Shown: positions 29,390 to 39,684, counted from the first letter of the stretch. The stretch is DNA of 64,000 nucleotides from Trypanosoma brucei gambiense DAL972 (GCF_000210295.1 NC_026741.1:1736001-1800000); one strand, 5' to 3'. Made by a program: numbers and translations. Notes: generated by a model not told the origin, from the letters alone.

Positions 29390-30250
29390 CTATCGGAACA
29401 TCCTTCCAACACAGTAAAGCAGAAATTGATGGAGACCAATCTTCTCACAGTGTCCAGTTGTGATGCTCCTGAAGAGCTGCATTCCCGATTCGATATCTGG
29501 GACGTCACCGATTCTGACCGCCAGCTTGGAAAAATCATCTGCATCCAGAAAACCGTCCCTGTCCCTGTCATACAGGCGAAACTGCATCATCACACAGTTA
29601 TACTGCTGTTGAGACATTCCATAGAGCACACTAGGATCGGGACGGTTTTTGCTTAACCATGAAAGAAATTCTTCAAGACACAGCGTACCAGTTCCGTCTT
29701 CATCCATCTCGCGAAACATTCGGTCGATGTCCTCGTCAGTCCTAGCGAAGTTCAACCACCTGGCAAGGCGCCCCATCTCTTCACGACACAGATGCCCGCT
29801 CTCATCGCTATCAAAGAAGACAAACAATGCTACGATGGAGTCGTATTCCTCTTGCGTGAGGCCGTACCGAAGCCACGGCGTATCTGCAACAGATTGTTGT
29901 CTCGACCCTTGACATGTAGACTGCGCATTCGTTGTAGATGGCGCTTCGGTACTGCCCGACCAACTGGCAGTGGGGCAAGTGTGTGAATCACTTCCTTCAC
30001 GTCTGCCGGTCCAACCGCACGACGAACAACGCACAGGCAGGTTTTGCGCGAGGTTCACTAGGCTCCTGTGCGGCTGCTTTGTGCAATTTACAGGGGCACG
30101 GCACACGGGACACACCCTTGGGGCTCCAATGCACTCTTGGCAAAAAATGTGACCACACGGTTGCAACTCCACGGGGTTTTTCCAGGAATCCAAACAAAGT
30201 GCGCAGCAGAGCTCGTCAGGGCAGTTAGTTGCCAGCATAAATGAAGTCAT
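29390..30250 (-). CDS. RING-finger and EF-hand protein
   Basis: The ATG at 30250 gives 286 aa; upstream the frame reaches only a TTG. The N-terminus has a C3HC4 RING finger: CALCLDSW, then CGHIFCQECIGAPRVCPVC, ending about residue 55. RING fingers recruit E2 enzymes for ubiquitin transfer. A second Cys/His group (VRCSSCGWTG with SHTC) follows near residues 75-90. The C-terminal half holds EF-hands: FDSDESGHLCREE, MDEDGTGTLCLEE and YDRDRDGFLDADD are good Ca2+ loops with Asp, Gly and Glu/Asp at the right places. This suggests a calcium-responsive ubiquitin ligase. The frame stays open after the TAG (see 29120-29389), so the natural protein may be longer. Confidence 0.85.
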   Translation of the reverse strand: MTSFMLATNCPDELCCALCLDSWKNPVELQPCGHIFCQECIGAPRVCPVCRAPVNCTKQPHRSLVNLAQNLPVRCSSCGWTGRREGSDSHTCPTASWSGSTEAPSTTNAQSTCQGSRQQSVADTPWLRYGLTQEEYDSIVALFVFFDSDESGHLCREEMGRLARWLNFARTDEDIDRMFREMDEDGTGTLCLEEFLSWLSKNRPDPSVLYGMSQQQYNCVMMQFRLYDRDRDGFLDADDFSKLAVRIGDVPDIESGMQLFRSITTGHCEKIGLHQFLLYCVGRMFR

Positions 30251-31108
30251 CGCTGCTCCCTGTAGCAAACAAATGGAGGGAAAACGAGACTCTTACAGGT
30301 TGGGGAGTGAATTTCCGCAAAGGAGTAAAAAAAAAAAACAACTTAGGCTACCAAACCGCAGGGGTTCGGCGTCATCAAGATAGAGGGTTTGATTGCAAAA
30401 CAGTCTTTCCCCATGAGATCCAAGAGGTCATTCACCACATCCAAGGCATTACAAAGTCCAACGAACACACCGTGAGGGCATGCAAGTGAGTCGAAGGTTG
30501 CCCAATCACCTGAGTTTCACCAAAGTCTCAAACGACGCCAGGGTCCCACCAGGCCTACGCACTGACTGTTTGCACCACAGTACCGCACCCACATAACGTG
30601 TGCAGAGCACCTTTAAATTGAACGAGTCCATCTGTTCAGCACTGCCGCCGGCCCCAACGGAGTGCGGCACGTAACCCACATTTAGGAAAAGTACTTCGAA
30701 TCCTTGGATGGGGGATAGGCATGAGCAAGCACCCTCTCTCTTACTCTTTGCGGGGTTTCCCCTTGATCCACGTAAACCCGCCACCTAACTCTATTTCCAC
30801 TGAGCCCCCCCACCCTCCTCAGTTATTGAAGCAGCGAACATCCCACGGCGGAGGACCCCAGAGTTCATGGCTGGTAAATCAAAAGAGAGAGAGGGTAAAT
30901 GATCTAAAAAGTGCCGTGACAGTGTAGGAGCGCAAAGAAAGTAAAGCACAACATTAAAACAATGTAACAAAAAACGGACAGTAGATAGCGAGCTGTACGA
31001 TAAAGAAAAACACCCCAGCAGTGCTACACACCGAGGAACACAACACGATGCTTCACTGTGGATCCACCATTGTCCAATCTTAGCAGCCTCCCTCAACCCC
31101 GGCAGATG
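30251..31108. other. Intergenic, no gene seen
   Basis: An 858-base gap, the 3'UTR of the HID1 homologue and the 5' flank of the RING/EF-hand gene. Two minus-strand open frames (30506-30784 and 30791-31096) lie in one frame but are split by two stops, and the first starts with GTG. Confidence 0.4.
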
Positions 31109-33355
31109 CTATCGAAACCGGAGCATTTTGATGGATTTACTGTCCCCGTACGAACCCGGTGCAGAGTACTGGTACATGGAATACCAATGGTTGACGAAGG
31201 ACCATATCTCCATATCCCACGAAGGGTCAAGCCGCTTCACGGCCGTGCGTTGACACCGCGGGGTGTGGTCTTCCAGCACCGTCCCTTGAATGGCTGCTAA
31301 ACGATCTCCTCCTTCGCACTCCGCCCTATGCGCAGCTTCATTTGCCGTCGCCACTGCGGCTAGAAGTGTATTAACCATAAATGGGGAGGTTAGGGTAAAG
31401 TGAAAGGAGGGATGTTGCTGCTGCCCGTCCTCCTCTTCAGCGTTTGGCCGTGTACCAAAAACCTCAGCGACGTTTTCAATTAGCCCCCTCTTTGGCACGA
31501 ACGCAGAAAGAAGCCCCGCCGCTCCGGTTGCCCGGCGTTGTACGACATCACAAACGGTCTCCACTACATTTACCATTGTTACCTCGTCAGCGACCACAAC
31601 GTTGTTTTCAACAGCTGCTGATGATGCTGATAAAACGCTTTCGTAAGCAAGACAGCGAGTTGCAACGGAGGTGAAAACAAGGCTCAGTTTTTCGGCTGTG
31701 ACGGGGCTGACGGTCGTCACGAAGGGCGCCATGTTCGATATGACAGCGCTGCACATTGGACTAAGCAGCCGTATAGAGTGATGTGGCATTAGCAGGAAGT
31801 AGCATAGTGTGATGACTATAAGATCATTGTAAGTCCCAACAAAGGTGTCAAAACTGAACGGGATTGACTCGCGGAATGGGGTATTGCACTGGAGGCAGAA
31901 GCTGCTAGACCCAGTAAGTCGCATAAGAATAAACAACACTAGCTGCAAACGGGAAGACAACCGCGGACTCCTTCTTGCGTCTAGAGCGTAGTCAACCAAA
32001 GGCAAAATGTATTTCAATGTAACCTCTTCGCACCCAAAAGCCTGTGAACAAGCCGGTGACAAGTCAATGAGGCGCCACAAAAGCATCATTGACTCATTCG
32101 AAGCTGCAAAACGACGCTGTGAGTCAGGTAGATACGTGCGCTTCGCATATAATCTAAGGCCGACGATGTTTTGAAGATTGTGAACAATGTGCGTCGCTTC
32201 TTCCCTCGTCAAACAACGAAAAAAATCCCTTGCACCCTGGGATACGGCGACACCCGATGCCGCACTGCCATCTTCCAACTGGTCACACTCACAGGAGGCC
32301 CCAGTGTTCCCAACTGGGGCACTGGGATAACAAATTACGGAGCTCAAGAACCGGGCGCTCATGAGGACCACATCCTCCTCCTCTCCAACCCAGTAACTCG
32401 TGTACGGAAGCAGACCATACGGCACATACGAAAGTAGAGCATTCAGGGTTGACGCCACAAGCGGTTTCAGCAGCGACGCGTTCTCAGGGCTTAAAAGCAC
32501 CTCTGTGAAGAAAACATCAGGGGTGTTGGGAGGAAGCAATAAAGGGTAAGACAACAGCACAGTTAGTGTACCAAGAAGTTCGTGACGGACAGCATGTGTT
32601 GTAGCTGTCACCGCTTTAGACTCTGCAGCCACCCGTTGACCAGCAACACCTGAGTACCACAGGAGTGACACGTCCGAATGGGTACATCCAGATGCTTCGG
32701 TGGGAGTGGTCCCCACACCTGCCCCCAAACCTTCAAGGAAGCAGCAATCGAGTAGCAACCGGACGAGAAACTTCCCAAGGGGTTCGCTTTGTCCTGGAAG
32801 GGGGGGAAATGTCTCTTCCGGCTGCTCGTCGTTGCAGACACACCCACGTGCAAAAAATGACTGTACAAACATTTCGGTAAATGCTGTTCTCTTTCTTTTG
32901 TCGCGCAATGCTTTAGAGGAAGCTTGCATCGGCACTGCGTCCCCACCATCTGCCTTGGAGTTGTCACTGCTGCCAGTGACCTCAGCTGATGAACCATCTA
33001 CTTCCTCGCACGGGGTACCGCCGTCCTCCATGGCAATAGGAAGAATCCGCCTCATCACCCGCAATGCATTTAGAAACGGTTGCACACCCACCACCTGCCC
33101 CTTTGAATTGGAACTACGACAGCTTGCGGCGGTGTTGGCGAGCACCTCAACGCACTTTAGCAGAAGCAACGCAAAGTTCCTTGTGTAACAGTGCCGCATA
33201 GTTCTTAGCGTGTGGAACGGTAAGGCGCGTTGCAACTCTTCATGGGAAAGTGGAGTATCAAGAAGAAGCTGAAGCACGCCGTCGCTGATTGGTACGTCAG
33301 ATGTCATGGTGCGCAAAGCCCTTGCGACATCTATCGTAGAACCAGATGTACCCAT
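31109..33355 (-). CDS. HID1: HID1 homologue, N-myristoylated Golgi protein
   Basis: The ATG at 33355 gives 748 aa and the N-terminus MGTSGSTIDV, a good N-myristoylation signal comparable to MGSTDSK of animal HID1. The open frame runs 144 codons further upstream, but that stretch is hydrophobic junk crossed by the probable splice-acceptor tract. Family similarity is seen throughout. The clearest part is in the second half: SSRLQLVLFILMRLTGS, IPFSFDTFVGTYNDLIVITL and VTAEKLSLVF line up with the HID1 segment around the FTGTHADLLIVV motif. The C-terminus (WDMEIWSFVNHWYSMY) also fits. HID1 is a peripheral medial/trans-Golgi protein required for dense-core vesicle sorting in animals. Its presence here indicates an older role in Golgi traffic. 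Confidence 0.85.
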   Translation of the reverse strand: MGTSGSTIDVARALRTMTSDVPISDGVLQLLLDTPLSHEELQRALPFHTLRTMRHCYTRNFALLLLKCVEVLANTAASCRSSNSKGQVVGVQPFLNALRVMRRILPIAMEDGGTPCEEVDGSSAEVTGSSDNSKADGGDAVPMQASSKALRDKRKRTAFTEMFVQSFFARGCVCNDEQPEETFPPLPGQSEPLGKFLVRLLLDCCFLEGLGAGVGTTPTEASGCTHSDVSLLWYSGVAGQRVAAESKAVTATTHAVRHELLGTLTVLLSYPLLLPPNTPDVFFTEVLLSPENASLLKPLVASTLNALLSYVPYGLLPYTSYWVGEEEDVVLMSARFLSSVICYPSAPVGNTGASCECDQLEDGSAASGVAVSQGARDFFRCLTREEATHIVHNLQNIVGLRLYAKRTYLPDSQRRFAASNESMMLLWRLIDLSPACSQAFGCEEVTLKYILPLVDYALDARRSPRLSSRLQLVLFILMRLTGSSSFCLQCNTPFRESIPFSFDTFVGTYNDLIVITLCYFLLMPHHSIRLLSPMCSAVISNMAPFVTTVSPVTAEKLSLVFTSVATRCLAYESVLSASSAAVENNVVVADEVTMVNVVETVCDVVQRRATGAAGLLSAFVPKRGLIENVAEVFGTRPNAEEEDGQQQHPSFHFTLTSPFMVNTLLAAVATANEAAHRAECEGGDRLAAIQGTVLEDHTPRCQRTAVKRLDPSWDMEIWSFVNHWYSMYQYSAPGSYGDSKSIKMLRFR

Positions 33356-34322
33356 CTGATGGGGGTATGACCTTCCCTTGTCCACACATGAAGCATAAAG
33401 CAAAACCAAAAAAAGGAGCAGGAAAGTGACAGCATAAACCGCAACAAATAAGGGGCGAAAGCAAGGCAAAGGGAAAGCGGGCATCTGTGTCGAAAGAAAA
33501 CATACATGGTTACGTGAGTTGTGACTGCAGGTGCAGCCGTGACGCACGTACAGACACAACAAATGTGGCATTGAGGGGGAAAAAAGTCGCTGCATCCCAT
33601 GAATGTATTCAACTAAAGGGGGGAAAAGGAAGACGAGGCCTAAAAAGTACAAACACGTAATTCGCGAAGTGCCGACAACGACGATCACGAAGCTCCCGAA
33701 AAGCAGACGTGCCACCAAACACCACAAATACAAAGGGGGAGAAATATCCACCAATTGGGCAGCCCCCGATACACTATAAACTACCAAAACACAACACTTC
33801 CGTCCACAGGATGCTAGGGTTTCAAAAGGAAATGTGTGCGCGGTTCCGTCCGACCTACCACGTGCGAAGCCACGGGATTTGACGCAATTAGGCGTATTTG
33901 GTCGACATCTTCGCTACCTATTACATTACCATTACGTCACCTCCATCCCCCCCACGCACACACAAACACACAAACACACACACACACTTTCCTGCGTTCT
34001 TCTACCTCGGTCCTTTGCAAGAAGAAAAGTAATAATTAAGGGGCCACAAAGTATACACGTCTATGTTTGTGCACGTGCACTCATTTAAATGCTACCCTTA
34101 ACACACATAACGACAAATGTAAACAGACGTACTCAAACGAATACCACAGTACAATCTACACTAGTGCCTCCGCACATGTGATTTTCTGTCAGATATGTAC
34201 AAACAAACAACGGTAAAACCAAATTACATGCATGTGCTCAAACTCGATTGCGTACGTGTCCGCAGACCGCATCTTCTTCTGGGACAGCCCGCACAATTTA
34301 CATCTACTGACACATCTACGCC
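33356..34322. other. Intergenic, HID1 5' flank and TPR/IQ 3'UTR
   Basis: A 967-base gap. On the minus strand a pyrimidine stretch at about 33400-33425 (TTTCCTGCTCC and T7) is followed by an AG near 33381-33382, a good trans-splice acceptor about 25 bases before the HID1 ATG. A CA-rich tract lies at 33954-33987. No gene is seen. Confidence 0.5.
33954..33987. repeat. CA-rich microsatellite
   Basis: Imperfect CACA/CAAACA repeat ending in an uninterrupted CA run. Confidence 0.8.
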
Positions 34323-36833
34323 TCAATACACTTGCTCCTCCAACCTAAATTCAGGGTACACCCTGTTGCGGCGAAGCAAGCGCTCCTTATCCCTTAGTGC
34401 TCGCAGCTCTACGGCCCTTCTCCTCGCAACGTACACGCGGTAAGCACATTGTATGGCCACCGCAGCACTGTGCCTGTGGGACTCCAAACGTCCTACTTCC
34501 TCGGCTAGAAGCTTCACTCGGTGGTGTTTTACAGCTCTTTTCATGCGTTTGCGCACCAAGTAACCACGAAAAGCCGCTTGAATTCTTGTCGCGAGCTCCC
34601 TAAGCGCCGCAGCACGATAACAATTTCGACCGTAGCAGCGCCTCACGTGCACCTCTCTACCGTGAACTCGGCGGACTAAAAACCCTCGAAAAGTCTTCTG
34701 AATTACAGTGGCACTGTGCTCTCTGGAATACCTATAATGATGAAGCACGTACCGCTTGAATTGTCCTGTATCACGCCACTTGGCCAATAAAAAGGCATGC
34801 CGGCGATACGCAACTTGAATTTGTCGGGCAGCAAATTCACGTCTTTCATGCTCCGCTCGCTCCAACAACTCATTCCGCCTTTCCTCACGGTACTGGAGGA
34901 AGCTGGCACGCGCAACGCGTGCCCGGTACATACCTTGCATCCTCGCTATCCGTTGTATATAAGCCTGTTTCTCAGCCCTCCGCCTCTGTAACTCCCTCTT
35001 CGCTAACCAAATCCGCGCATTTTTCTGCAACGTAATAACCGCGGCCCCCTCGAAGTGCCTCGCTCGCATCAACGGGAGTGCTGAAACCTCGCTACACTTC
35101 TTAGCTGCAACAACCATACGAAGGAAGCGGATGATTCGCTTCGCACACAATTTTTCCAATGTCTGCTGCACCAACCGCTTGGTTTTCATAGCCTCCTTCA
35201 GCTTGACAAAATCCTGTACGAAATTGAAGGCAATAAGCGCCTCCTTTATCATATGAGTTGCCCTCCATCGCTCCTCAAACGCGTTTTCGGCCTGTACAAG
35301 AGCCGAAAGTCGGCTGTTCAACACCTTCTTGAGGCCGGCAACATTCCGTAGCGCATCATTAATGGTCTTCTCTGACATAGGTGGCAATGGAACGATGGTC
35401 TTCACGATACCGGCCATCACTGGGGACGGAACAAGATTGGGCTTCCCTTTGCCCTGTGGAATGATAAATCCCTGATTGTGGCGTGGAGCAAACGGTGACC
35501 ATACAGACCTTTTGGCAAACGTGAGGCACCCCCTCTCAGCCTCATCGGCAATCTGCAGGGGTGTCTCCTTCAGCAATGACAGCATTGCAACACCCCTCAG
35601 GGAGTCAAATGTAACAAACGAAAAAGGCGATTCATATGTTTCATCCTTTCCAAAAACGCGCTCTTGGGCCTCCCTTGGCCCCATGAGTGGGACGATTAAA
35701 TTCTCTAAACCTTTGTTAAGTATTGCCCATCGCACCTCGTCATTGATGGGAGGAGGTTCAAACAAATCGCTTTTGTCGTCACCTGTTGCTGAGGACGCCC
35801 CACTTTTAGCCTTTCCCCTCATGTTTAGACTCCTGGAAGCCCTATGAGAGGCTCTCTTCCGACTCACACCCGACACCCTCTGGCGCATCGGGAAATCCAA
35901 CCCCAAAATGGCATCCAGATCGAGCGCTGCCGCCGCTTGCCGGGCGATAGCTTCATTTCGTCGCTGCTGCACGATTTCCTGGAACCTTTTATGGGAATCT
36001 TCAATAATCTTGGACCATTGTTGGTATGGATTCCCAACAATTGTGCACTCCGCATCCGTATAATACTTTTCTGCCTCCGGCAATGAGCTGTACTCACCAG
36101 CTATGCCCAAGTTGAAATATGCGCACGCAATAAGGAGATCATCCAAATCTTTGTTCACACCGTCCCCACTACACAACGTAATGCCGTTATCTTCGGCGTT
36201 ATCCTCTTGTTTGCAAACTTCTATAGCCGTTAGACGGGCCTCTTGGAAGGAACATTTGCTTATGTGCACAACACACATGTTAAGAAGCGCTATACGAGCT
36301 AACTGCTCAGTTAATGCCGAGTTCAACGCCAACTGTAGAAAGTAAAAGGCCCTATCGAGGTCTCCCCGTCGGATAAGTAGACAACCCCAGTTATTCAGGG
36401 TTACAGCCACAAGAAACGACATACCCTCATCATCAATAATACTGCTGTTGCTGCCGGATCCCATGCTGCACTTCGCTACATCCTCTATGCGTGCGGTTAA
36501 AAGACCCCCCCGTACATAACCTCTTTCTTCCAACTTCCTTAGGGAGTAAAGCAAAAAATCCTCCGCCTGCTTATCATTTGCAGAGGCCGCATTGGCACCG
36601 AACATGTTGCAGTACAGTATAAAATATCTGAACAAGACATCTTGTGGCACCGGATCACAAGACTCCAACGGTGTGTAGGGCGGGGCAACAAGCAACTCTT
36701 TTTGCGAGGTAGAGAGGGCGCGTTCATAGGCTTTCATCGCCAAGAGATACTTGGATCCGGTATACAACTGCACGGCCTTCTGCATGTAGTCCTCCTCCGT
36801 CGGTGCATCGCCCTCTGGTACGCTGCTTGCCAT
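34323..36833 (-). CDS. TPR-like and IQ-motif protein, likely calmodulin-binding
   Basis: 836 aa from the ATG at 36833; the upstream frame reaches only a TTG. The N-terminal 320 residues hold helix-turn-helix repeats of TPR type, for example AVQLYTGSKYLLAMKAYERAL and LNNWGCLLIRRGDLDRAFYFL. The central part is basic with no recognised fold. From about residue 594 to the end there are at least five IQ motifs: ITLQKNARIWLAKRELQRR, IQVAYRRHAFLLAKW, IQKTFRGFLVRR, IQAAFRGYLVRKR and IQCAYRVYVARRR. IQ motifs bind calmodulin or calmodulin-like light chains. The combination is typical of axonemal or paraflagellar-rod associated proteins, so a flagellar role is likely but inferred. Confidence 0.8.
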   Translation of the reverse strand: MASSVPEGDAPTEEDYMQKAVQLYTGSKYLLAMKAYERALSTSQKELLVAPPYTPLESCDPVPQDVLFRYFILYCNMFGANAASANDKQAEDFLLYSLRKLEERGYVRGGLLTARIEDVAKCSMGSGSNSSIIDDEGMSFLVAVTLNNWGCLLIRRGDLDRAFYFLQLALNSALTEQLARIALLNMCVVHISKCSFQEARLTAIEVCKQEDNAEDNGITLCSGDGVNKDLDDLLIACAYFNLGIAGEYSSLPEAEKYYTDAECTIVGNPYQQWSKIIEDSHKRFQEIVQQRRNEAIARQAAAALDLDAILGLDFPMRQRVSGVSRKRASHRASRSLNMRGKAKSGASSATGDDKSDLFEPPPINDEVRWAILNKGLENLIVPLMGPREAQERVFGKDETYESPFSFVTFDSLRGVAMLSLLKETPLQIADEAERGCLTFAKRSVWSPFAPRHNQGFIIPQGKGKPNLVPSPVMAGIVKTIVPLPPMSEKTINDALRNVAGLKKVLNSRLSALVQAENAFEERWRATHMIKEALIAFNFVQDFVKLKEAMKTKRLVQQTLEKLCAKRIIRFLRMVVAAKKCSEVSALPLMRARHFEGAAVITLQKNARIWLAKRELQRRRAEKQAYIQRIARMQGMYRARVARASFLQYREERRNELLERAEHERREFAARQIQVAYRRHAFLLAKWRDTGQFKRYVLHHYRYSREHSATVIQKTFRGFLVRRVHGREVHVRRCYGRNCYRAAALRELATRIQAAFRGYLVRKRMKRAVKHHRVKLLAEEVGRLESHRHSAAVAIQCAYRVYVARRRAVELRALRDKERLLRRNRVYPEFRLEEQVY

Positions 36834-37002
36834 ATCTAAATCACTACGTTTACGAGTGCATGTGGGGAAGAAGAACAGAAAAAAATTAACGAGGAGGTGC
36901 AATAGCAAAAGCTCTTACATTCGCTTGAATAAAATTAAAAAAAAAAAGAACATAAGCAAATCTCCGCCGAAAAAAAAAATTTTTCACCAAATGGCGAACA
37001 AT

Positions 37003-39684
37003 TTATGTGGAAGGTGTTAGTAGAAGTTGTCGACGGCGCCTTCCTTCACCGTTAATCGTGTTGCGCCCCCCCTTAGAGGTATCTTTTGAAAGCAGCATGT
37101 AGCTGCTACCACTTGCTCCCCCCAAACTGCCGAATTCATCCGCTGCATGCTCCTTGTGAAGTGCTACCGCACACCACTTGAGGAAGGAAACGATGTCCGA
37201 TACGTCATCCGTTTGCAATACCCATGTGTCATTGGCCTCGATGTACTGATCAAGTTCGGCAGACGCACCGATAGGAGTTCGGTAACAAACCACAATCTTC
37301 ATTGCGCGGCCAAAAAACAAAACGTCATCAACCAGCAGTTCCCCAAACCGCATTCCCACAACTTGGAATACAATCCTTCGAGTACCTAACTTCGAGGCTT
37401 CCCGATGAAGCATTCTTGCGCTATGCCACGAATCAACCTTAAAGACAACACCTACTTGAATACAACTGTTAACGAACTCATCGTATGCCTCCTGAGACTG
37501 GGGTTGGGACTCCAGCTGTAATTGCGACCACATACGCTCAACATGAAGCTTAGAACCATCGCTCATGACCCCAACATGGGATGCCGTCTGTGATGGCAAC
37601 CTACCCTTATCACTCTCGCCCTCCGCATTTTTTTCCAACATATATTCAGCGATGCTCCTTACGCCGAGATGAGAAACAGATGGCAAGTGCTCTTTTGCAT
37701 TTTCCGATACTTCTAATTGCGGTGAATGTGTCTTCGGCGCATGCCCATAAAGCAGTTGGTATTCCAAAGAAGTGGTATCTTTCAGTTGGCCATAATCACC
37801 CAAATGAGGAAAGGATACGTCCATTCCCCGGGGGCGAAGAAGATGTAATTTGCTGGGGAAACATTCCACAAACCATTGGAGTAAGCGTCGGTAACCGAAT
37901 ATACGGTCCCTCTCACCTACTGACGGAATTGAGAGGACGTGGGTTCCCGCCCCCGGACAACCACTGGTACTGTGCGCATCAACGAGGGTGACTGCCGTTC
38001 CTGGCAACGCTCGATCTACAAAATTGCCGTAGGCATCCACCATATAGTCCACGTATCCCTTGGACTGATCGACAATAAAGGGCATCCCCTTTGTGATGCA
38101 TCCCTCCCTGACGACAACAGTTAGCACAAGGCAATTTGAACTGGTAGGGTTATTACTGTTCATTTTATTACGGACAGCATTGACGGAAGAGTTGATACGT
38201 ACGGACACGCTGTTCCGCTCAAAGCGAGATTGCTGTTTTCTGGAAGTCATATCCTTCCTCTTTACGATATCCTGAACACCCTTTTTTGTTCTGAACCCTT
38301 CCTCGTCAAAGAGGTGTTTCGACGACTCTAAAACAACACCTTGAATTGAACAGCAATGCGAAGTATAATCCGCCGCCCGGCTCATACATTTTGGCGGAAA
38401 TGCGGATGTCATAAGCTCCACAACAGACCAAAAAAGATCGATATTCCTGTCGCCCTTGGCCGAAACGCACACCCCAACACAGCTACGGCTTAAGTCAACA
38501 CAGGGATTTTTCCTACTACCTCGGTAAGTATGGTCAATAGTCTTCATGGGAGCAAATAATTGAAGAAGATTTGCAGCGCCATCGCACGCGTCAGTTAATA
38601 CTTCGGTCGCGGATTGGTCAGCGCGAAGTCTCTCCAGGTCCCTGTGGCTTCGAACTAGCGTAACATTCAAACCAGCCCCTCGAAGATCGATAAGGGTCTT
38701 GGACACGGCTTCAGCAGCTTTCCGAGCGTTCGAAAATAAATCCATTTTATTGAGCACGACAACGACAGGGTTATCAACGTTTAACGCTACCTTAATGGTT
38801 TCGTAGGTCTGGCTTCCAACGCCATCAACCACCGATACTACTAAAGCGATAAAATCGGCAACATTTTGCGCGTGTAGACGCGTTTCAGTAAATGTACGCT
38901 CACCCGGTGTATCCAGTAAAGTAACCGTCGGGCGGCGTCCCTCAATATACGGGACCGTAAAGGCCCTTAGACACTGGGTCGATCCCCTAGACTCTTCGCC
39001 GCGTAAGTTGGTCTCCTGTAAAGTATCAAGGAAGGTAGTTTTTCCATGCTGGGTGTGACCCATAACTGCGATTACCGGAACTCGAGTAAACGTACGTGGA
39101 TGCAAACGTTTGAGATAATCAATACCGGTAGAGACGTACACATCTTTTTCAACCCACTGGATGAATCGATTGCTCCCAAATCCAGTGGCGTCACGGGAAA
39201 TTCGGAGCTCCTCTCTTTTCAGCTCCATTGCCGATTCCCTTCGCACATAATCGGGAAGTCTCTTCAGTATAATGTTCGTAGCAATCTGGTATGGTACAAT
39301 ACACGTGGCAAGGCGTTCGTTCCGGAGACCATACTCTTCCCAGACAGCGCGCTCAACTTCCTTTTCCCGCAAGTTAAGCAGTGGAACCAAGTCTTCTCGA
39401 ACTTTGCCACGAGTGTTGCAGTCAAAAGACTTGCAGCGGGCGGAACTGTTCCTCGCGAGAAAGTCTTCTTCGCAGAAATTTGCAAGCCTGTTTGTGCAAG
39501 AACGAACAAAACCAACAAAGGAGGTTACGTCCATAACCGAAGGAAGTGAGTAAAATGCATTGCATGGCCTCTTCTGAAAAAAACGAGTGTGACGCATGCT
39601 TACACCATCGCTTTCTAGAAGGATAAAGTGAGGACAAACGACAGATATTGACAACATGATCAATAAGAGATCGGGCTTAAACAT
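37003..39684 (-). CDS. Mitochondrial IF2-like translational GTPase, divergent
   Basis: 893 aa from an ATG at 39684; ATGs at codons 10, 30 and 51 are alternative starts. The N-terminus is hydrophobic and basic and probably imported into the mitochondrion. The G domain is clear: G1 GHTQHGKT (209-216), G2 Thr in RGSTQ, G3 DTPG (258-261), G4 NKMD (312-315). A domain-II barrel follows with a basic insertion (about 480-530), then a domain-III-like block from VGVVFKVDS to FFGRAMKIVV. Two losses stand out. The catalytic His of DTPGH is Glu (DTPGERTF), and I see no C2 barrel after domain III, only about 80 residues of tail. C2 binds the initiator tRNA in bacterial IF2. It may be a specialised initiation or ribosome-assembly GTPase. 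Confidence 0.8.
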   Translation of the reverse strand: MFKPDLLLIMLSISVVCPHFILLESDGVSMRHTRFFQKRPCNAFYSLPSVMDVTSFVGFVRSCTNRLANFCEEDFLARNSSARCKSFDCNTRGKVREDLVPLLNLREKEVERAVWEEYGLRNERLATCIVPYQIATNIILKRLPDYVRRESAMELKREELRISRDATGFGSNRFIQWVEKDVYVSTGIDYLKRLHPRTFTRVPVIAVMGHTQHGKTTFLDTLQETNLRGEESRGSTQCLRAFTVPYIEGRRPTVTLLDTPGERTFTETRLHAQNVADFIALVVSVVDGVGSQTYETIKVALNVDNPVVVVLNKMDLFSNARKAAEAVSKTLIDLRGAGLNVTLVRSHRDLERLRADQSATEVLTDACDGAANLLQLFAPMKTIDHTYRGSRKNPCVDLSRSCVGVCVSAKGDRNIDLFWSVVELMTSAFPPKCMSRAADYTSHCCSIQGVVLESSKHLFDEEGFRTKKGVQDIVKRKDMTSRKQQSRFERNSVSVRINSSVNAVRNKMNSNNPTSSNCLVLTVVVREGCITKGMPFIVDQSKGYVDYMVDAYGNFVDRALPGTAVTLVDAHSTSGCPGAGTHVLSIPSVGERDRIFGYRRLLQWFVECFPSKLHLLRPRGMDVSFPHLGDYGQLKDTTSLEYQLLYGHAPKTHSPQLEVSENAKEHLPSVSHLGVRSIAEYMLEKNAEGESDKGRLPSQTASHVGVMSDGSKLHVERMWSQLQLESQPQSQEAYDEFVNSCIQVGVVFKVDSWHSARMLHREASKLGTRRIVFQVVGMRFGELLVDDVLFFGRAMKIVVCYRTPIGASAELDQYIEANDTWVLQTDDVSDIVSFLKWCAVALHKEHAADEFGSLGGASGSSYMLLSKDTSKGGRNTINGEGRRRRQLLLTPST

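Noticed and set aside
30506..31096. Two minus-strand frames in the same reading frame between the HID1 and RING genes
   Set aside because: Separated by two stops, the downstream one starts with GTG, and the position fits the HID1 3'UTR.
33356..33787. 144-residue hydrophobic extension of the HID1 homologue
   Set aside because: It begins with TTG, is crossed by the probable splice acceptor near 33381, and family members start with the myristoylated MG that is found at 33355.
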